From positions 1 to 41,112 of the forward strand of contig CBFIDE010000016.1 in the NCBI GenBank assembly GCA_965661265.1: a DNA stretch of 41,112 bases, in the 5' to 3' direction. A program made the position numbers and the translations under genes. Of this stretch, positions 1 through 9,173 are shown one piece after another (within the stretch, counting starts at the first letter, position 1; each line of letters starts with the position of its first letter). The notes below the pieces were generated by a model that made no database searches, was not told where the DNA came from, and saw nothing but the letters and a program-made list of their open reading frames with translations. Origin of the DNA: CBFIDE01 sp965661265 (GTDB taxonomy: Bacteria; Bacteroidota; Bacteroidia; Flavobacteriales; Schleiferiaceae).

Positions 1-1
1 A

Positions 2-82
2 TTTTTACCTGTGCTTGTTCTGTTATTTGCAGAAAAAGTTAGAAATAAAAAAAAACTGAATGTCAGCCAATTAAATGGTTAG
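2..82 (+). CDS. C-terminal tail of an upstream membrane protein (partial)
   Basis: The window opens inside a reading frame that runs 26 codons to a TAG at 80-82. The tail is hydrophobic at first (FLPVLVLLF) and then strongly basic (EKVRNKKK), as at the end of the last membrane helix of a polytopic inner-membrane protein. Ends of this kind occur in RND or MMPL permeases, but the piece is too short to name a family. A strong terminator follows about 110 bases later. Confidence 0.45.
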   Translation, partial: FLPVLVLLFAEKVRNKKKLNVSQLNG

Positions 83-191
83 AATGAGAATTTTACGATA
101 GTACTTGGTAATTAAAAATAAAGTGCGATATTCGTGATTCTAACAATTTTTCATCAGTAAATAGGTTAAGGTTAAATTCTGATGTTTAGGA

Positions 192-227
192 GGGGTCAAA
201 CGCTAGTTTGGCCCCTTTCTTTTTTTT
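192..227 (+). terminator. Rho-independent terminator
   Basis: A 10-bp stem (GGGGTCAAAC paired with GTTTGGCCCC, one G-U pair) encloses the loop GCTA and is followed by a T-rich tract. It ends the transcript of the gene running in from the left edge and separates it from sucD. Confidence 0.85.
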
Positions 228-327
228 GCACATTTCCGTAAATTCTTTTGCAAGGAACTTATTCTTCTAGCAATTAAACATTATTTTCGCATCCAAATAA
301 TTGCAATACCAAAATCAAACCTCAAAT

Positions 328-1206
328 ATGAGTGTACTTGTTAATAAAGATTCAAAGATTATAGTTCAAGGTTTTACTGGAAGTGAAGGCTCTTTTCACG
401 CAGGCCAAATGATGGAATATGGTACCAATGTTGTTGGTGGTGTTACTCCAGGAAAAGGAGGTCAAATGCATTTAGAGCGACCTGTATTTAATACTGTATC
501 AGATGCAGTGAAAGAAACAGGAGCTGACGTTTCAATTATTTTTGTTCCACCTGCATTTGCAGCTGATGCAATTATGGAAGCCGCTGAAGCAGGTATTAAA
601 GTGATTATCACTATTACTGAAGGTATACCTGTTAGGGATATGGTAATGGTTAAAGAATATTTGCAAGACAAAGACTGCCGCATGGTTGGTCCAAATTGCC
701 CTGGAGTTATGACCTCTGGTGAGGCTAAAGTTGGTATTATGCCCGGCTTTATTTTTTCAAAAGGAAGAATAGGTGTTGTGTCTAAGTCAGGTACTTTAAC
801 TTATGAAGCGGTAGATCAATTGACAAAAGCTGGCTTAGGTCAATCTACAGCAATTGGAATTGGTGGTGACCCTATCATAGGAACTTCTATGCAAGAAGCT
901 ATTGAGTTATTAATGAATGATCCAGAAACTGATGGAATCGTTATGATTGGTGAAATTGGCGGAAGCATGGAGCCAGATGCTGCAAAGTGGATCAAAGCGA
1001 ATGGTAATCAAAAACCAGTAGTTGGATTTATTGCAGGTGAAACAGCACCGGTAGGTCGTACTATGGGTCATGCTGGCGCAATTGTTGGTGGAGCAGATGA
1101 TACTGCACAAGCTAAAAAGGCAATCATGAGTGAGTGTGGGATTGAAGTTGTTGACTCTCCTGCCTCCTTAGGTATCAAAATGAAAGAATTACTTTCTCAA
1201 GGATAG
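328..1206 (+). CDS. sucD: Succinate--CoA ligase [ADP-forming] subunit alpha
   Basis: Alpha subunit of succinyl-CoA synthetase, the TCA-cycle enzyme that makes succinate and ATP (or GTP) from succinyl-CoA. The 292-residue length is normal for the family. The N-terminal CoA-binding fold is visible (QGFTGSEGSFH, VGGVTPGKGG), as are the GPNCPG motif and the C-terminal RTMGHAGAIVGG segment, where H248 is the histidine that becomes phosphorylated. The frame is open to a TTG at 301, but the ATG at 328 matches the usual SucD N-terminus (MSVLVNKDSKIIVQGFTGSEG) and is chosen. The beta subunit sucC is not adjacent, so the two subunits are encoded apart. The gene stands alone between two terminators. Confidence 0.97.
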   Translation: MSVLVNKDSKIIVQGFTGSEGSFHAGQMMEYGTNVVGGVTPGKGGQMHLERPVFNTVSDAVKETGADVSIIFVPPAFAADAIMEAAEAGIKVIITITEGIPVRDMVMVKEYLQDKDCRMVGPNCPGVMTSGEAKVGIMPGFIFSKGRIGVVSKSGTLTYEAVDQLTKAGLGQSTAIGIGGDPIIGTSMQEAIELLMNDPETDGIVMIGEIGGSMEPDAAKWIKANGNQKPVVGFIAGETAPVGRTMGHAGAIVGGADDTAQAKKAIMSECGIEVVDSPASLGIKMKELLSQG

Positions 1207-1227
1207 TAATTAAAAATAAGTGTAAAT

Positions 1228-1258
1228 AAACCCTCATCTTTTTTGGTGGGGGTTTTTT
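1228..1258 (+). terminator. Rho-independent terminator after sucD
   Basis: An 11-bp stem (AAACCCTCATC with GGTGGGGGTTT, two G-U pairs) with a TTTTTT loop is followed by more T residues. It begins about 20 bases after the sucD stop. Confidence 0.8.
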
Positions 1259-1269
1259 ATTTTTGACCA

Positions 1270-1671
1270 ATGAAAAAGGATATTGAATTCCCAGAAGTTA
1301 CAGATGTTAAAATCGCAATAGCGAGAATAATAGAAGATAAAGGAGAAAGCGCCTGGTACGTTTATTTGATTAATAATAAATCAGAAGATATCAATAATTG
1401 TCTTGTGGTTTCCAAGGCCTACGAGAATTTAGACAAAAGTGGAAGACAGACTTCGGTATTTAGACATTCTGTTCAAGACCTTTCAAAATTTAGTCTAGCA
1501 AAATTGGAGGCTATTGATCCTAGCGTATTTTCGTTCTACAATGAGTTTTGGGTAAGTTTCTATATCGGAAGTCAAATGTTTGATAAGAAATTTTTGGTCT
1601 TGCCATTTAATGAAGGTCAACTAGAAGATATCCCTGAATTAGAGGCTCAAGGCCGATATGCTCAGCTTTAG
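1270..1671 (+). CDS. Conserved hypothetical protein
   Basis: This encodes a 133-residue soluble protein with no signal peptide or membrane helix. It has a regular mixed alpha/beta composition with alternating strands (WYVYLINNKSEDINNCLVV, FWVSFYIGSQMFDKKFLVLPF) and an acidic C-terminus. I recognise it only as a type of small Bacteroidota protein of unknown function and assign no role. The ATG at 1270 lies right behind the sucD terminator, so it probably has its own promoter close to or inside that region. Confidence 0.8.
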   Translation: MKKDIEFPEVTDVKIAIARIIEDKGESAWYVYLINNKSEDINNCLVVSKAYENLDKSGRQTSVFRHSVQDLSKFSLAKLEAIDPSVFSFYNEFWVSFYIGSQMFDKKFLVLPFNEGQLEDIPELEAQGRYAQL

Positions 1672-1807
1672 GAAGAAAACTTTAACACTTCTTAAGCATA
1701 TTACCTTTTTCTTTGGAGTAGAAGTCTTAACATATTCTATTAACTTCCCGTTCTGGATTATTTCATAGGTCGTATTTCTATGAATCTAATTAAATTAATC
1801 TTTAAGA

Positions 1808-4800
1808 ATGAAGAGGCTATTAACTTTAGGCTGCATCAGCCTTATTTCAATTTATATAAGTGCTCAATCACCATATCTACGTGGACCGGCAGTTCATAAG
1901 GATGAAGGAAAAATTGCGTTTACTTTTCAAGGAGATATTTGGACTGCAAATTTAGAGGGTGAGAACCCAAGCAGATTAACAATTCATGAAGCTCATGAAA
2001 CGTCTCCGATATTCAGCCCCGATGGTAAGTCAATTGCTTTCAATTCCAATCGATATGGGAATAATGACATATTTACTATTCCAACAGCAGGTGGAAGGCC
2101 AAAAAGAATCAGTTTTCATTCAGCCTATGACAATTTATCTGATTGGTATAAAGATGAATTGATTTTTTCTACATCTAGATTGTTTTCACAAGTAGAAAGA
2201 GAAAGTGAAATCTATTCTATTCCAGCTGAAGGTGGACAAGAGCAAAGAATATCTGATGCCTTAGGCCAAATGGCGGTTAAGTCTGAAGATGGAAGATATA
2301 CTGCTTTTGTGAGAGGTGCCTGTAGAATGGAGCGCGAGCAATATTCTGGTCCAGCCGATACAGAAATATGGTTGTATGATTCAAAAGAAGAAACTTTTAC
2401 CGCGATTACGGATAATGAAACTAACGATTTAATGCCTAAATGGGGTATTGATCATGTTCTATACTTTTTAAGTGCTTCATCCGGAAGGTATAATGTACAT
2501 CGTTTGGATATTGATAAAGAGGATGCTAAAGAAGTTCAAGTGACCGGAGCTACAGATATTGGGGTATGGTCTTATGATATTGACGAAGATGTTCTGTTGT
2601 ATGAAATTGCAGGTGATCTTTATATAAAAAGCAGCAATAAACAATCTGAGAAGTTAAACATTGAAATTGCCTCTGATTATAGATTTGACCCAATTAGTAA
2701 AAAGACTTTTAGATCTGGAGTAGGTACCTATGCTATTTCTCCAAATGCAAAGTTGGCTGCGTTTGAAATTAGAGGTGAAGTATTCATTCAGGAATTGGAT
2801 GATGAAAAAACCAGAACTACTAATGCATCTAACAACCCTTATAGAGATCAAGATCCTCAATGGTTGAATGATAGTACTTTGTTGTTTATTAGCGATAGAA
2901 GTGGCTCAAAAGAAGTTTATCTATTTAGATCAACTGATAAAAAGAAGCCAAGCCCGCTTTATAGCTTAAAGAATGAACTCATCAGAATCACAGATAATGA
3001 TAAAGAAGAGAATGGTCTTCTTATGTCTCCTGATGGTAAAAAAATAGCCATAATAGCCGGTAGAGGTGAGATGGGCGTCTATGATATAGATTCAGAAGGA
3101 AAGCTTTCTAATGAGATTAGTATGATTGAAAGTTGGGATACTCCATCAACTTTAGCATGGAGCCCTGATAGTAAATGGTTAGCTTATGATTTAAGCGACC
3201 TTAACTTTAATTCTGAAGTATATGTTCATAAGGTTGAGAAAGGTAAAGAAAGGGTAAATGTGAGTATGCATCCAAGAGGTGATTATTCTCCTTTCTGGTC
3301 AAAAGACGGAAGTAAATTAGGCTTTGTAAGTAATAGACAAAATTCTGATGCAGACGTTTGGTATGTATGGTTAAATAAAGCGGAATGGGAGAAGACTGAA
3401 GAAGATAGGGAAGAAGGTTATTATTTCTCTAAGGAAGATGAGTCTGAAGATGTGGATAAAAAGAAGGATAAAGAGGACGAGGAGGAAGAGAAGGTAGTTG
3501 AAATCCAAATTGATCTAGAGGATATTCATAATAGACTAGTCCAGTTAACTAGCTATGCAGGCGATGAAGGAAGTGTTGTGATTGATGATAAAGGTGAGTT
3601 TTTCTACTTCACAGCTTCAAATCCAGGAGATAAAGTTAGAAACGTCTTTAAAATTAAATTTGACGGCTCAGATATGAGTCAGTTAACAAAGGGTGGTCAA
3701 TACATAAGTGGATTGGGCTGGCAATATGGTACCTTATACGCTCGTATCGGAGGGAAAATAAACAAAATCAATACAGAAAAAGGCAGCACAACTTCTTTTG
3801 GTTTTAAAGCTGACATGCTTCTTAACAGACCTCAAGAAAGAGAACAGTTGTTTGAAGAGGCATGGGAATTAATTAATGCTGGTTTTTATGATCCTAATTT
3901 TCACCAAAAAGATTGGGCTGCCTTAAAAGCTAAGTATAAGCCAATTGCCATGCGTGCAAGTACTAATCAAGATTTTAGATGGGCTTTTAATATGATGTTA
4001 GGTCAACTGAATGCTAGTCATATGGGGCTTTATGGCCCAAACTTGGAACAAACGGCTTCTACTAGTACTGGTAGAATTGGTGTCGAATTTAAAATTGAGA
4101 AAGATGATTTAGTTGTAGGTAAAGTTGTTTTAAACTCCCCTGCTGATAAGGAAAACAGCAGGCTTATGAAAGATGATATTCTTCTTGAAATTAATGGTCA
4201 AGAGGTAAATAATGCATCTACTAATATTTATGCTCTCTTAGAAGGTACTGCTACAGAGCAAGTGCTATTAAAAGTTAAAAGAGATTCAGAAGAGTTAGAA
4301 TTAGTTATCAGACCAACTTATAGCATTTCATCATTGTTATATGAAGAATGGGTGAAGTCTAGACAAGCCTTGGTGGATAAATATTCTAAAGGAAAACTTG
4401 GTTACATTCATATTCAAGGAATGAATATGCAAAGCTTTGAGAGATTTGAAAGAGAGTTAATGGCTAGTGGCAATGGAAAAGAAGGTATTGTTATTGACGT
4501 TCGCTGGAACGGAGGTGGATGGACTACTGACTATTTAATGGCTGTTTTAAATGTGAAGCAGCATGCCTATACTATTCCAAGGGGAGCCACAGATGACCTT
4601 AATAATAATAAGGACTTTAAAGATTACTATCCTTATAGCGAAAGGCTTCCATTAAGCGCTTGGACCAAACCTTCTGTTGCAATGTGTAATGAAAGTAGTT
4701 ATTCTAATGCTGAGATATTCTCTCATGCCTATAAAACTCTAGACATTGGAACGCTTGTAGGAACGCCAACCTTTGGAGCTGTTATATCAACTGGCGGAGC

Positions 4801-4990
4801 TGGATTAATTGATGGTAGCTTTATCAGAATGCCGTTTAGAGCTTGGTACGTAAAATCAACAGAAGAGAATATGGAGAATGGACCAGCAGTTCCTGATGTT
4901 TTGGTAGATAATGAACCAGATAGCAAAGCTAAAGGTGAAGATCCTCAATTAGAAAAAGCTGTAAAAGTTCTTTTAAAGGAAATTGATTAA
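1808..4990 (+). CDS. Tricorn-like S41 family peptidase with beta-propeller and PDZ domain
   Basis: A secreted 1060-residue protease of the tricorn type. A signal peptide (about residues 1-20, ending ISAQS) precedes WD40/PD40-like beta-propeller repeats (about 30-530; for example FSPDGKSIAFNSNR and WSPDSKWLAYD). An acidic, Lys/Glu-rich linker follows (about 535-570), then a PDZ domain (about 755-840, GRIGVEF...DDILLEINGQEV) and a C-terminal S41 domain. The tricorn catalytic set can be aligned: S737-H738 in NASHMG, the nucleophile S966 in NESSYSNAEIFS and E1023 in MENGP. The propellers are thought to gate peptide access in this family. The site is presumably periplasmic, since a signal peptide is present and archaeal tricorn is cytosolic. 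Its stop overlaps the start of the next gene by 8 bases, so the two are probably coupled. Confidence 0.93.
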   Translation: MKRLLTLGCISLISIYISAQSPYLRGPAVHKDEGKIAFTFQGDIWTANLEGENPSRLTIHEAHETSPIFSPDGKSIAFNSNRYGNNDIFTIPTAGGRPKRISFHSAYDNLSDWYKDELIFSTSRLFSQVERESEIYSIPAEGGQEQRISDALGQMAVKSEDGRYTAFVRGACRMEREQYSGPADTEIWLYDSKEETFTAITDNETNDLMPKWGIDHVLYFLSASSGRYNVHRLDIDKEDAKEVQVTGATDIGVWSYDIDEDVLLYEIAGDLYIKSSNKQSEKLNIEIASDYRFDPISKKTFRSGVGTYAISPNAKLAAFEIRGEVFIQELDDEKTRTTNASNNPYRDQDPQWLNDSTLLFISDRSGSKEVYLFRSTDKKKPSPLYSLKNELIRITDNDKEENGLLMSPDGKKIAIIAGRGEMGVYDIDSEGKLSNEISMIESWDTPSTLAWSPDSKWLAYDLSDLNFNSEVYVHKVEKGKERVNVSMHPRGDYSPFWSKDGSKLGFVSNRQNSDADVWYVWLNKAEWEKTEEDREEGYYFSKEDESEDVDKKKDKEDEEEEKVVEIQIDLEDIHNRLVQLTSYAGDEGSVVIDDKGEFFYFTASNPGDKVRNVFKIKFDGSDMSQLTKGGQYISGLGWQYGTLYARIGGKINKINTEKGSTTSFGFKADMLLNRPQEREQLFEEAWELINAGFYDPNFHQKDWAALKAKYKPIAMRASTNQDFRWAFNMMLGQLNASHMGLYGPNLEQTASTSTGRIGVEFKIEKDDLVVGKVVLNSPADKENSRLMKDDILLEINGQEVNNASTNIYALLEGTATEQVLLKVKRDSEELELVIRPTYSISSLLYEEWVKSRQALVDKYSKGKLGYIHIQGMNMQSFERFERELMASGNGKEGIVIDVRWNGGGWTTDYLMAVLNVKQHAYTIPRGATDDLNNNKDFKDYYPYSERLPLSAWTKPSVAMCNESSYSNAEIFSHAYKTLDIGTLVGTPTFGAVISTGGAGLIDGSFIRMPFRAWYVKSTEENMENGPAVPDVLVDNEPDSKAKGEDPQLEKAVKVLLKEID

Positions 4991-5987
4991 GAGAAGTACA
5001 TATAAAGTGAAGTTGTTGAGTCTTTGGCTCAGTAGCTTTTTTGTTTTATCATGTAGTCAAGGTCTTGAAGTTAATTTTTATCATTGGGATACTAATGGTA
5101 ATCTTAATTCTACCGATAAAAGTTATTTGGAATCGCTGCAAAGCAAAAAAATATACATTCATTTATTTGATGTAGAATGGGATGAGTCTTCTAAGAAAGC
5201 CGTAGCTACTAATAAACTGAACAGTATTGACCCAAGTGATTTTGAATATATACCAGTGGTTTATTTAACAAATGAGTTATTCATTAACTCCCCAATGCCT
5301 AAGCTTCTGGCTTTGGCCGATTCTATACATCACCTCTCATCTCTATACATAAAACAGGCTTTGGGCCAAAATTTGAATGAGATTCAAATTGATGTAGATT
5401 GGACTCCTAAATCGCGCTTGAAGTATTTCAAATTCTTGGAAAGGCTGAAAGAAAAGGATATTGCAGTCTCAGCTACTTTAAGGCTACATCAGTATAAATA
5501 CTATAAAAAAACAGGAGTGCCACCAGTAGATTATATTAGCTTGATGTTTTATAATATGGGCGATTTATCAAATATAAATGAGTCAAACTCTATTCTCAAT
5601 TTAGCTGAAGCTAAGAAGTACTTAGGGTCAAAAGATTATCCCTTGGAGGTGAATGTTGCCTTACCATGTTTTAGATGGGCAGTGGCCTACAGATATTCAA
5701 AAGCTCAGACAATTCTTAACAGAAAAAGTCTGGCAGATATGAAGCATTTGAACTTAAAGCAAATCAAGGCTAATCAATATCAAGTGACAGCTTCTGCATA
5801 TGTTGGTTCAACTTTTTTATATAAAGGAGATATTGTAAGGTTTGAAGGAGCAAGCCTAATTGAGTTGCAGCATGCCATTGACTTAACGAGGCCTCATAAT
5901 TCTAAAAACGAATGGGTATTATATCATTTAAATAAAGAGTCGCTAGAGTATTATCCTCTAGACTCACTAATGAGCTTGAAATGGTAA
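4983..5987 (+). CDS. Predicted lipoprotein with TIM-barrel (glycosidase-like) fold, function unknown
   Basis: This 334-residue protein has a lipoprotein signal with lipobox VLSC at C24. The body resembles the TIM-barrel group that includes GH18-like and DUF3142 proteins. Strand motifs such as KKIYIHLFDVEW, EIQIDVDWTPKSR and DYISLMFYNMGDL fit barrel strands ending in acidic residues. No catalytic assignment is safe. There is no ATG at the front. The TTG at 4983 has a purine-rich AAAGGAAA just upstream and overlaps the previous stop; a GTG at 5007 would also give a complete lipoprotein signal. It overlaps the next gene by 7 bases, and the three genes 1808-8236 look like one translationally coupled unit. 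Confidence 0.85.
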   Translation: MIKRSTYKVKLLSLWLSSFFVLSCSQGLEVNFYHWDTNGNLNSTDKSYLESLQSKKIYIHLFDVEWDESSKKAVATNKLNSIDPSDFEYIPVVYLTNELFINSPMPKLLALADSIHHLSSLYIKQALGQNLNEIQIDVDWTPKSRLKYFKFLERLKEKDIAVSATLRLHQYKYYKKTGVPPVDYISLMFYNMGDLSNINESNSILNLAEAKKYLGSKDYPLEVNVALPCFRWAVAYRYSKAQTILNRKSLADMKHLNLKQIKANQYQVTASAYVGSTFLYKGDIVRFEGASLIELQHAIDLTRPHNSKNEWVLYHLNKESLEYYPLDSLMSLKW

Positions 5988-8236
5988 AATTAAAATCTAT
6001 TATTCTAGGGATAGTAATTCTAACTTCAATTAATGCAAACGCATGTGGAGGTTGGGATTATGGCAATCTGTATTACGATTTTTACCATCAAGAATTGATT
6101 GGCGAACAAAGTCTTTTTCCATACCTCAAGGCTGATTATGACAGGTATTACTACTCCAATAATGACGATGCAGCCAATATGCCTAATTATAATCTTGAAG
6201 CTTATCAGTTTCATTTAGGTAAAAAATACAGACTCTCTGATATTAACCAGCTTTTACTTGACTATCCTTTAGATAGTCTATGTGCGTTTGATCAGGCTAT
6301 TAGGAGTAAAACCTTGGCCAAGCTTCCTAAGAATATTGCCGACAACTTATTGGCAAGAGATATGGCTAGGGGAAAGCACTTAGATTTTTTAGATTATTTT
6401 GACTTTGCTCGGAGAGTAGGTATTCAAAGTTCTGCCTTTGAACAGTATTATTGGGATGAAGTCTATGACAATAGAGATTATAGCAGTATGGGAATATATC
6501 TTAATGATGGTCTTAAATGCGCGGATGATCAAAAGAATATATTCCTTAAAAAACGATATGCATTTCAAGCGCTTAGAATGGCTAGATATTCTAATAAAGG
6601 GGATGAGGTTAAAAGGATATGGAATGATTATTTTGAGGAAACTGATCAGGACTATATTTATTTTAGAGCGCTAGAACAGCTTGCAGGTGTTTACTACTGG
6701 GAAGAAAGCCCAATAGCACCATATTACTTCAGCAGAGTATTTGACGCACTTCCGGATAGAAGAGAGAGTTGTATGAACAGCTTTAGATTCAGTAGTCAGG
6801 AATCATGGGATAACGCATTTGAACTATGTCAAAATGCTCAAGAAGAAGCGGTTTTCTATTTTATGAGAGCTTTTCAGAATAATCTTAATGGAATTCAGGA
6901 AATAGAGAACATATTTGAAATTGATCCAAATTCAATCTATTTAGATGTCATCCTAGCCAGACATATGAATGAAATAAACCAAGCCTTTTATACTTACGAG
7001 AGCTTTTGGTCTGAAAATGAATATGATTTTAGCATGGAGCAATTGATTGAGGATAAAAGGATTCTTGAAAAATTGATCAATGCCAAGAAAGGAAATACGG
7101 ATTTATATAAATACTCATTAGCCTTTGTTCATAGTATAATGAAGGAATATAATCAATCTGATAAGCTGCTAAAGAAGTTAAGGCGTAAAGATGAGTTTGA
7201 ACTAAGGGCGGATATTTTACTCATAGTTAATAGAATTAAGCAGCTAGATAGCCTTAGTCTTGAGGATGAAGATGATATCTTTAGCCAATATCTTTCCAAT
7301 AGAGAGTATTCTAAATGCCATTCCTTACTTCCATTCATAAGAAACCGTTTTGAAACTTTATATGAAAAGAATAATGAATTTGCCAAAGCTTACTTATGTA
7401 ACAATCATATGTCTAGTTTAAAGTATGATTATGATTTAGAAACCTTGGACTCTTTAGAGCTTTTCTTTAAGCGTGATTCCAGAACGTCTTTTGAGACCTT
7501 TATAAAAGCAAGTCAAGGCTCTCTTGAGTCATCTTTAGATTTGATTAATGACCTTCGTGGGAGTTACTACTTTCTACAAAAAGCAGACTATTCTAGGAGC
7601 ATAGGGGAGTTCAAGAAGCTTTCTAAATACAATAATACCAGCTATCAGGAGAATCAATACTACCTTAGTTTGTCAATGTTTGATGGAGGTGATTACGCTT
7701 ATTTTGATACTCCATTTTGGGAACAATCAGATGGCGAGCACAACAACATTAAGGAGTTTTTAAGACCTATTAAAAACAGACTTGATTTAGTGATTCTCAT
7801 TCAGGAATTAGATCAAACTGCTAAAAACGAGAGATTAAACAATCAAGTAAGGGCTGATATTTTAATGGGGCTAGGCAATGTTCTACATAATCTATCATCC
7901 AAAGGTTGGTTTAGGCCAATTATGTTTCATCAAGAGGGTAATGGTGCCTTATCTTATTTATATCAAGGACCTACCGTAGAAAGTGTTCTTTACAGAGAAA
8001 AGGCAGAATTCTATTTTGAGCTGGCAGAGGGCTTATACCAAGATGCTGAAGATAAAGCTAGAGCCTATTTTATGATTCTTAAGCTAAATGATGCTCTTCA
8101 AGAAGTGGAGTATGCTAATAATGTTCATTTTGCCCAAGTGTTTAAAAGTCAATATGGTGAAACGGACTACTATAGTTGGGCTCTAAGAGAGTGTGGAGAT
8201 CTTAGATCGAGTCTTGAGGAAGATTCAGAGAACTAA
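5981..8236 (+). CDS. Large secreted protein of unknown function
   Basis: 751 residues with a signal peptide (residues 1 to about 21, ANA before C22), so the mature protein starts CGGWDYG. The Cys is not in a good lipobox, so it is more likely a normal signal-peptidase-I substrate. The body is rich in Tyr, Asp and Glu and is predominantly helical, with repeated helix pairs (for example ALRMARYSNKGDEVKRIW and KYSLAFVHSIMKEYNQSDKLLKKL) suggesting TPR-like solenoid segments. I recognise no enzyme motif. It starts with an ATG that overlaps the stop of the lipoprotein gene, so the two are probably a functional pair. Its 3' end overlaps the convergent ftcD gene by 35 bases. Confidence 0.85.
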   Translation: MVKLKSIILGIVILTSINANACGGWDYGNLYYDFYHQELIGEQSLFPYLKADYDRYYYSNNDDAANMPNYNLEAYQFHLGKKYRLSDINQLLLDYPLDSLCAFDQAIRSKTLAKLPKNIADNLLARDMARGKHLDFLDYFDFARRVGIQSSAFEQYYWDEVYDNRDYSSMGIYLNDGLKCADDQKNIFLKKRYAFQALRMARYSNKGDEVKRIWNDYFEETDQDYIYFRALEQLAGVYYWEESPIAPYYFSRVFDALPDRRESCMNSFRFSSQESWDNAFELCQNAQEEAVFYFMRAFQNNLNGIQEIENIFEIDPNSIYLDVILARHMNEINQAFYTYESFWSENEYDFSMEQLIEDKRILEKLINAKKGNTDLYKYSLAFVHSIMKEYNQSDKLLKKLRRKDEFELRADILLIVNRIKQLDSLSLEDEDDIFSQYLSNREYSKCHSLLPFIRNRFETLYEKNNEFAKAYLCNNHMSSLKYDYDLETLDSLELFFKRDSRTSFETFIKASQGSLESSLDLINDLRGSYYFLQKADYSRSIGEFKKLSKYNNTSYQENQYYLSLSMFDGGDYAYFDTPFWEQSDGEHNNIKEFLRPIKNRLDLVILIQELDQTAKNERLNNQVRADILMGLGNVLHNLSSKGWFRPIMFHQEGNGALSYLYQGPTVESVLYREKAEFYFELAEGLYQDAEDKARAYFMILKLNDALQEVEYANNVHFAQVFKSQYGETDYYSWALRECGDLRSSLEEDSEN

Positions 8237-9173
8237 TTGCTAACTCCAAAATCCTTTCATTCGGCTTAAATTGACTTAATGAATTAAGACCTAGGAATTG
8301 GCTTGTTAATTCAATTTGCTCATTCAATTTTGCATCAGGCGATATCTTTTGGAATTCTATTAATGGAGCTAGGCCGATCAATTCACTACCACCTAATTCA
8401 ATATTATAGTTATCAGCTAGCTTTTTACATGTATTAAAGACTTCCAGCATTCCGCTACGTTTATGGTCTACTAAATTGCAGCTCAATTGGCAATGTCCAA
8501 ACTCTTCTATATACCAGCCAATAGCTCTAAGGGCTGAAAGGCTATTTGTTCTATTGCTAGCTCCAAACTCCCGGATTTCATTGGCAATCTGCTTTACAAT
8601 AGAAATATCCTTCGTCAAAACATTAATATTATAGGCTATAAGAATATCTCTAAGTCCTAAGCAGCTTATTCCGAACCGGTCAATGTTTTTACTGCTCCCT
8701 AAATCTAAAGGAATCTTAGCTATTTTATCATAACGTTTCTCGTAAGACCCTTTTCTTAAATCTGCTAATAAATGACTGTGTGTTTTAGGAGCAGAATGCT
8801 CATAATAATAAATTGGAATATCCAGTTCTTTTAGGCTTTGGCCGATTTCATTAACTAACTGAAGTCCTCTTTCAATGCTAGCGTTTTGTAATGCTATTAT
8901 TGGGCAAACGTCAATAGCGCCCTGTCTTGGATGCTTACCAGTTTGCTTTTGCATATCCATATTTTCAAGGGCATATCGATAAAGATCCTTAACTGCATTC
9001 TTAATTCCGTCGTAAGATCCAACGAAAGTTAAAACAGTTCTATTGGCATCATAACCACTCTCAGAGCGCAAGAGAAAACAATCTTCAGTGTTCCTTACTA
9101 TTTGCTCCAATTCGTCAATTACAAGCTGATCTCGACCTTCACTTATGTTAGGAACGCATTCAAATAACTCCAT
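8202..9173 (-). CDS. ftcD: Glutamate formimidoyltransferase
   Basis: This transfers the formimidoyl group of N-formimidoyl-L-glutamate to tetrahydrofolate, yielding glutamate and 5-formimidoyl-THF, in histidine degradation. It has 323 residues and contains only the transferase part, without the cyclodeaminase domain found in the mammalian bifunctional enzyme. Diagnostic segments are the N-terminal FECVPNISEGRD, the HPRQGAIDVCPIIAL motif with the catalytic-type histidine, and GLRDILIAYNINV. Its start lies 14 bases inside the end of hutG. It is the last gene of the hutI-hutG-ftcD operon and runs convergently into the gene at 5981-8236. Confidence 0.93.
   Translation of the reverse strand: MELFECVPNISEGRDQLVIDELEQIVRNTEDCFLLRSESGYDANRTVLTFVGSYDGIKNAVKDLYRYALENMDMQKQTGKHPRQGAIDVCPIIALQNASIERGLQLVNEIGQSLKELDIPIYYYEHSAPKTHSHLLADLRKGSYEKRYDKIAKIPLDLGSSKNIDRFGISCLGLRDILIAYNINVLTKDISIVKQIANEIREFGASNRTNSLSALRAIGWYIEEFGHCQLSCNLVDHKRSGMLEVFNTCKKLADNYNIELGGSELIGLAPLIEFQKISPDAKLNEQIELTSQFLGLNSLSQFKPNERILELAISSLNLPQDSI

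Noticed and set aside
301..327. In-frame TTG extension of sucD
   Set aside because: It adds nine residues not typical of SucD; the ATG at 328 matches the conserved N-terminus.
8202..8236. 35-base tail-to-tail overlap as a possible annotation error
   Set aside because: Both reading frames are intact and FtcD has its normal C-terminal helix; a modest convergent overlap is acceptable.
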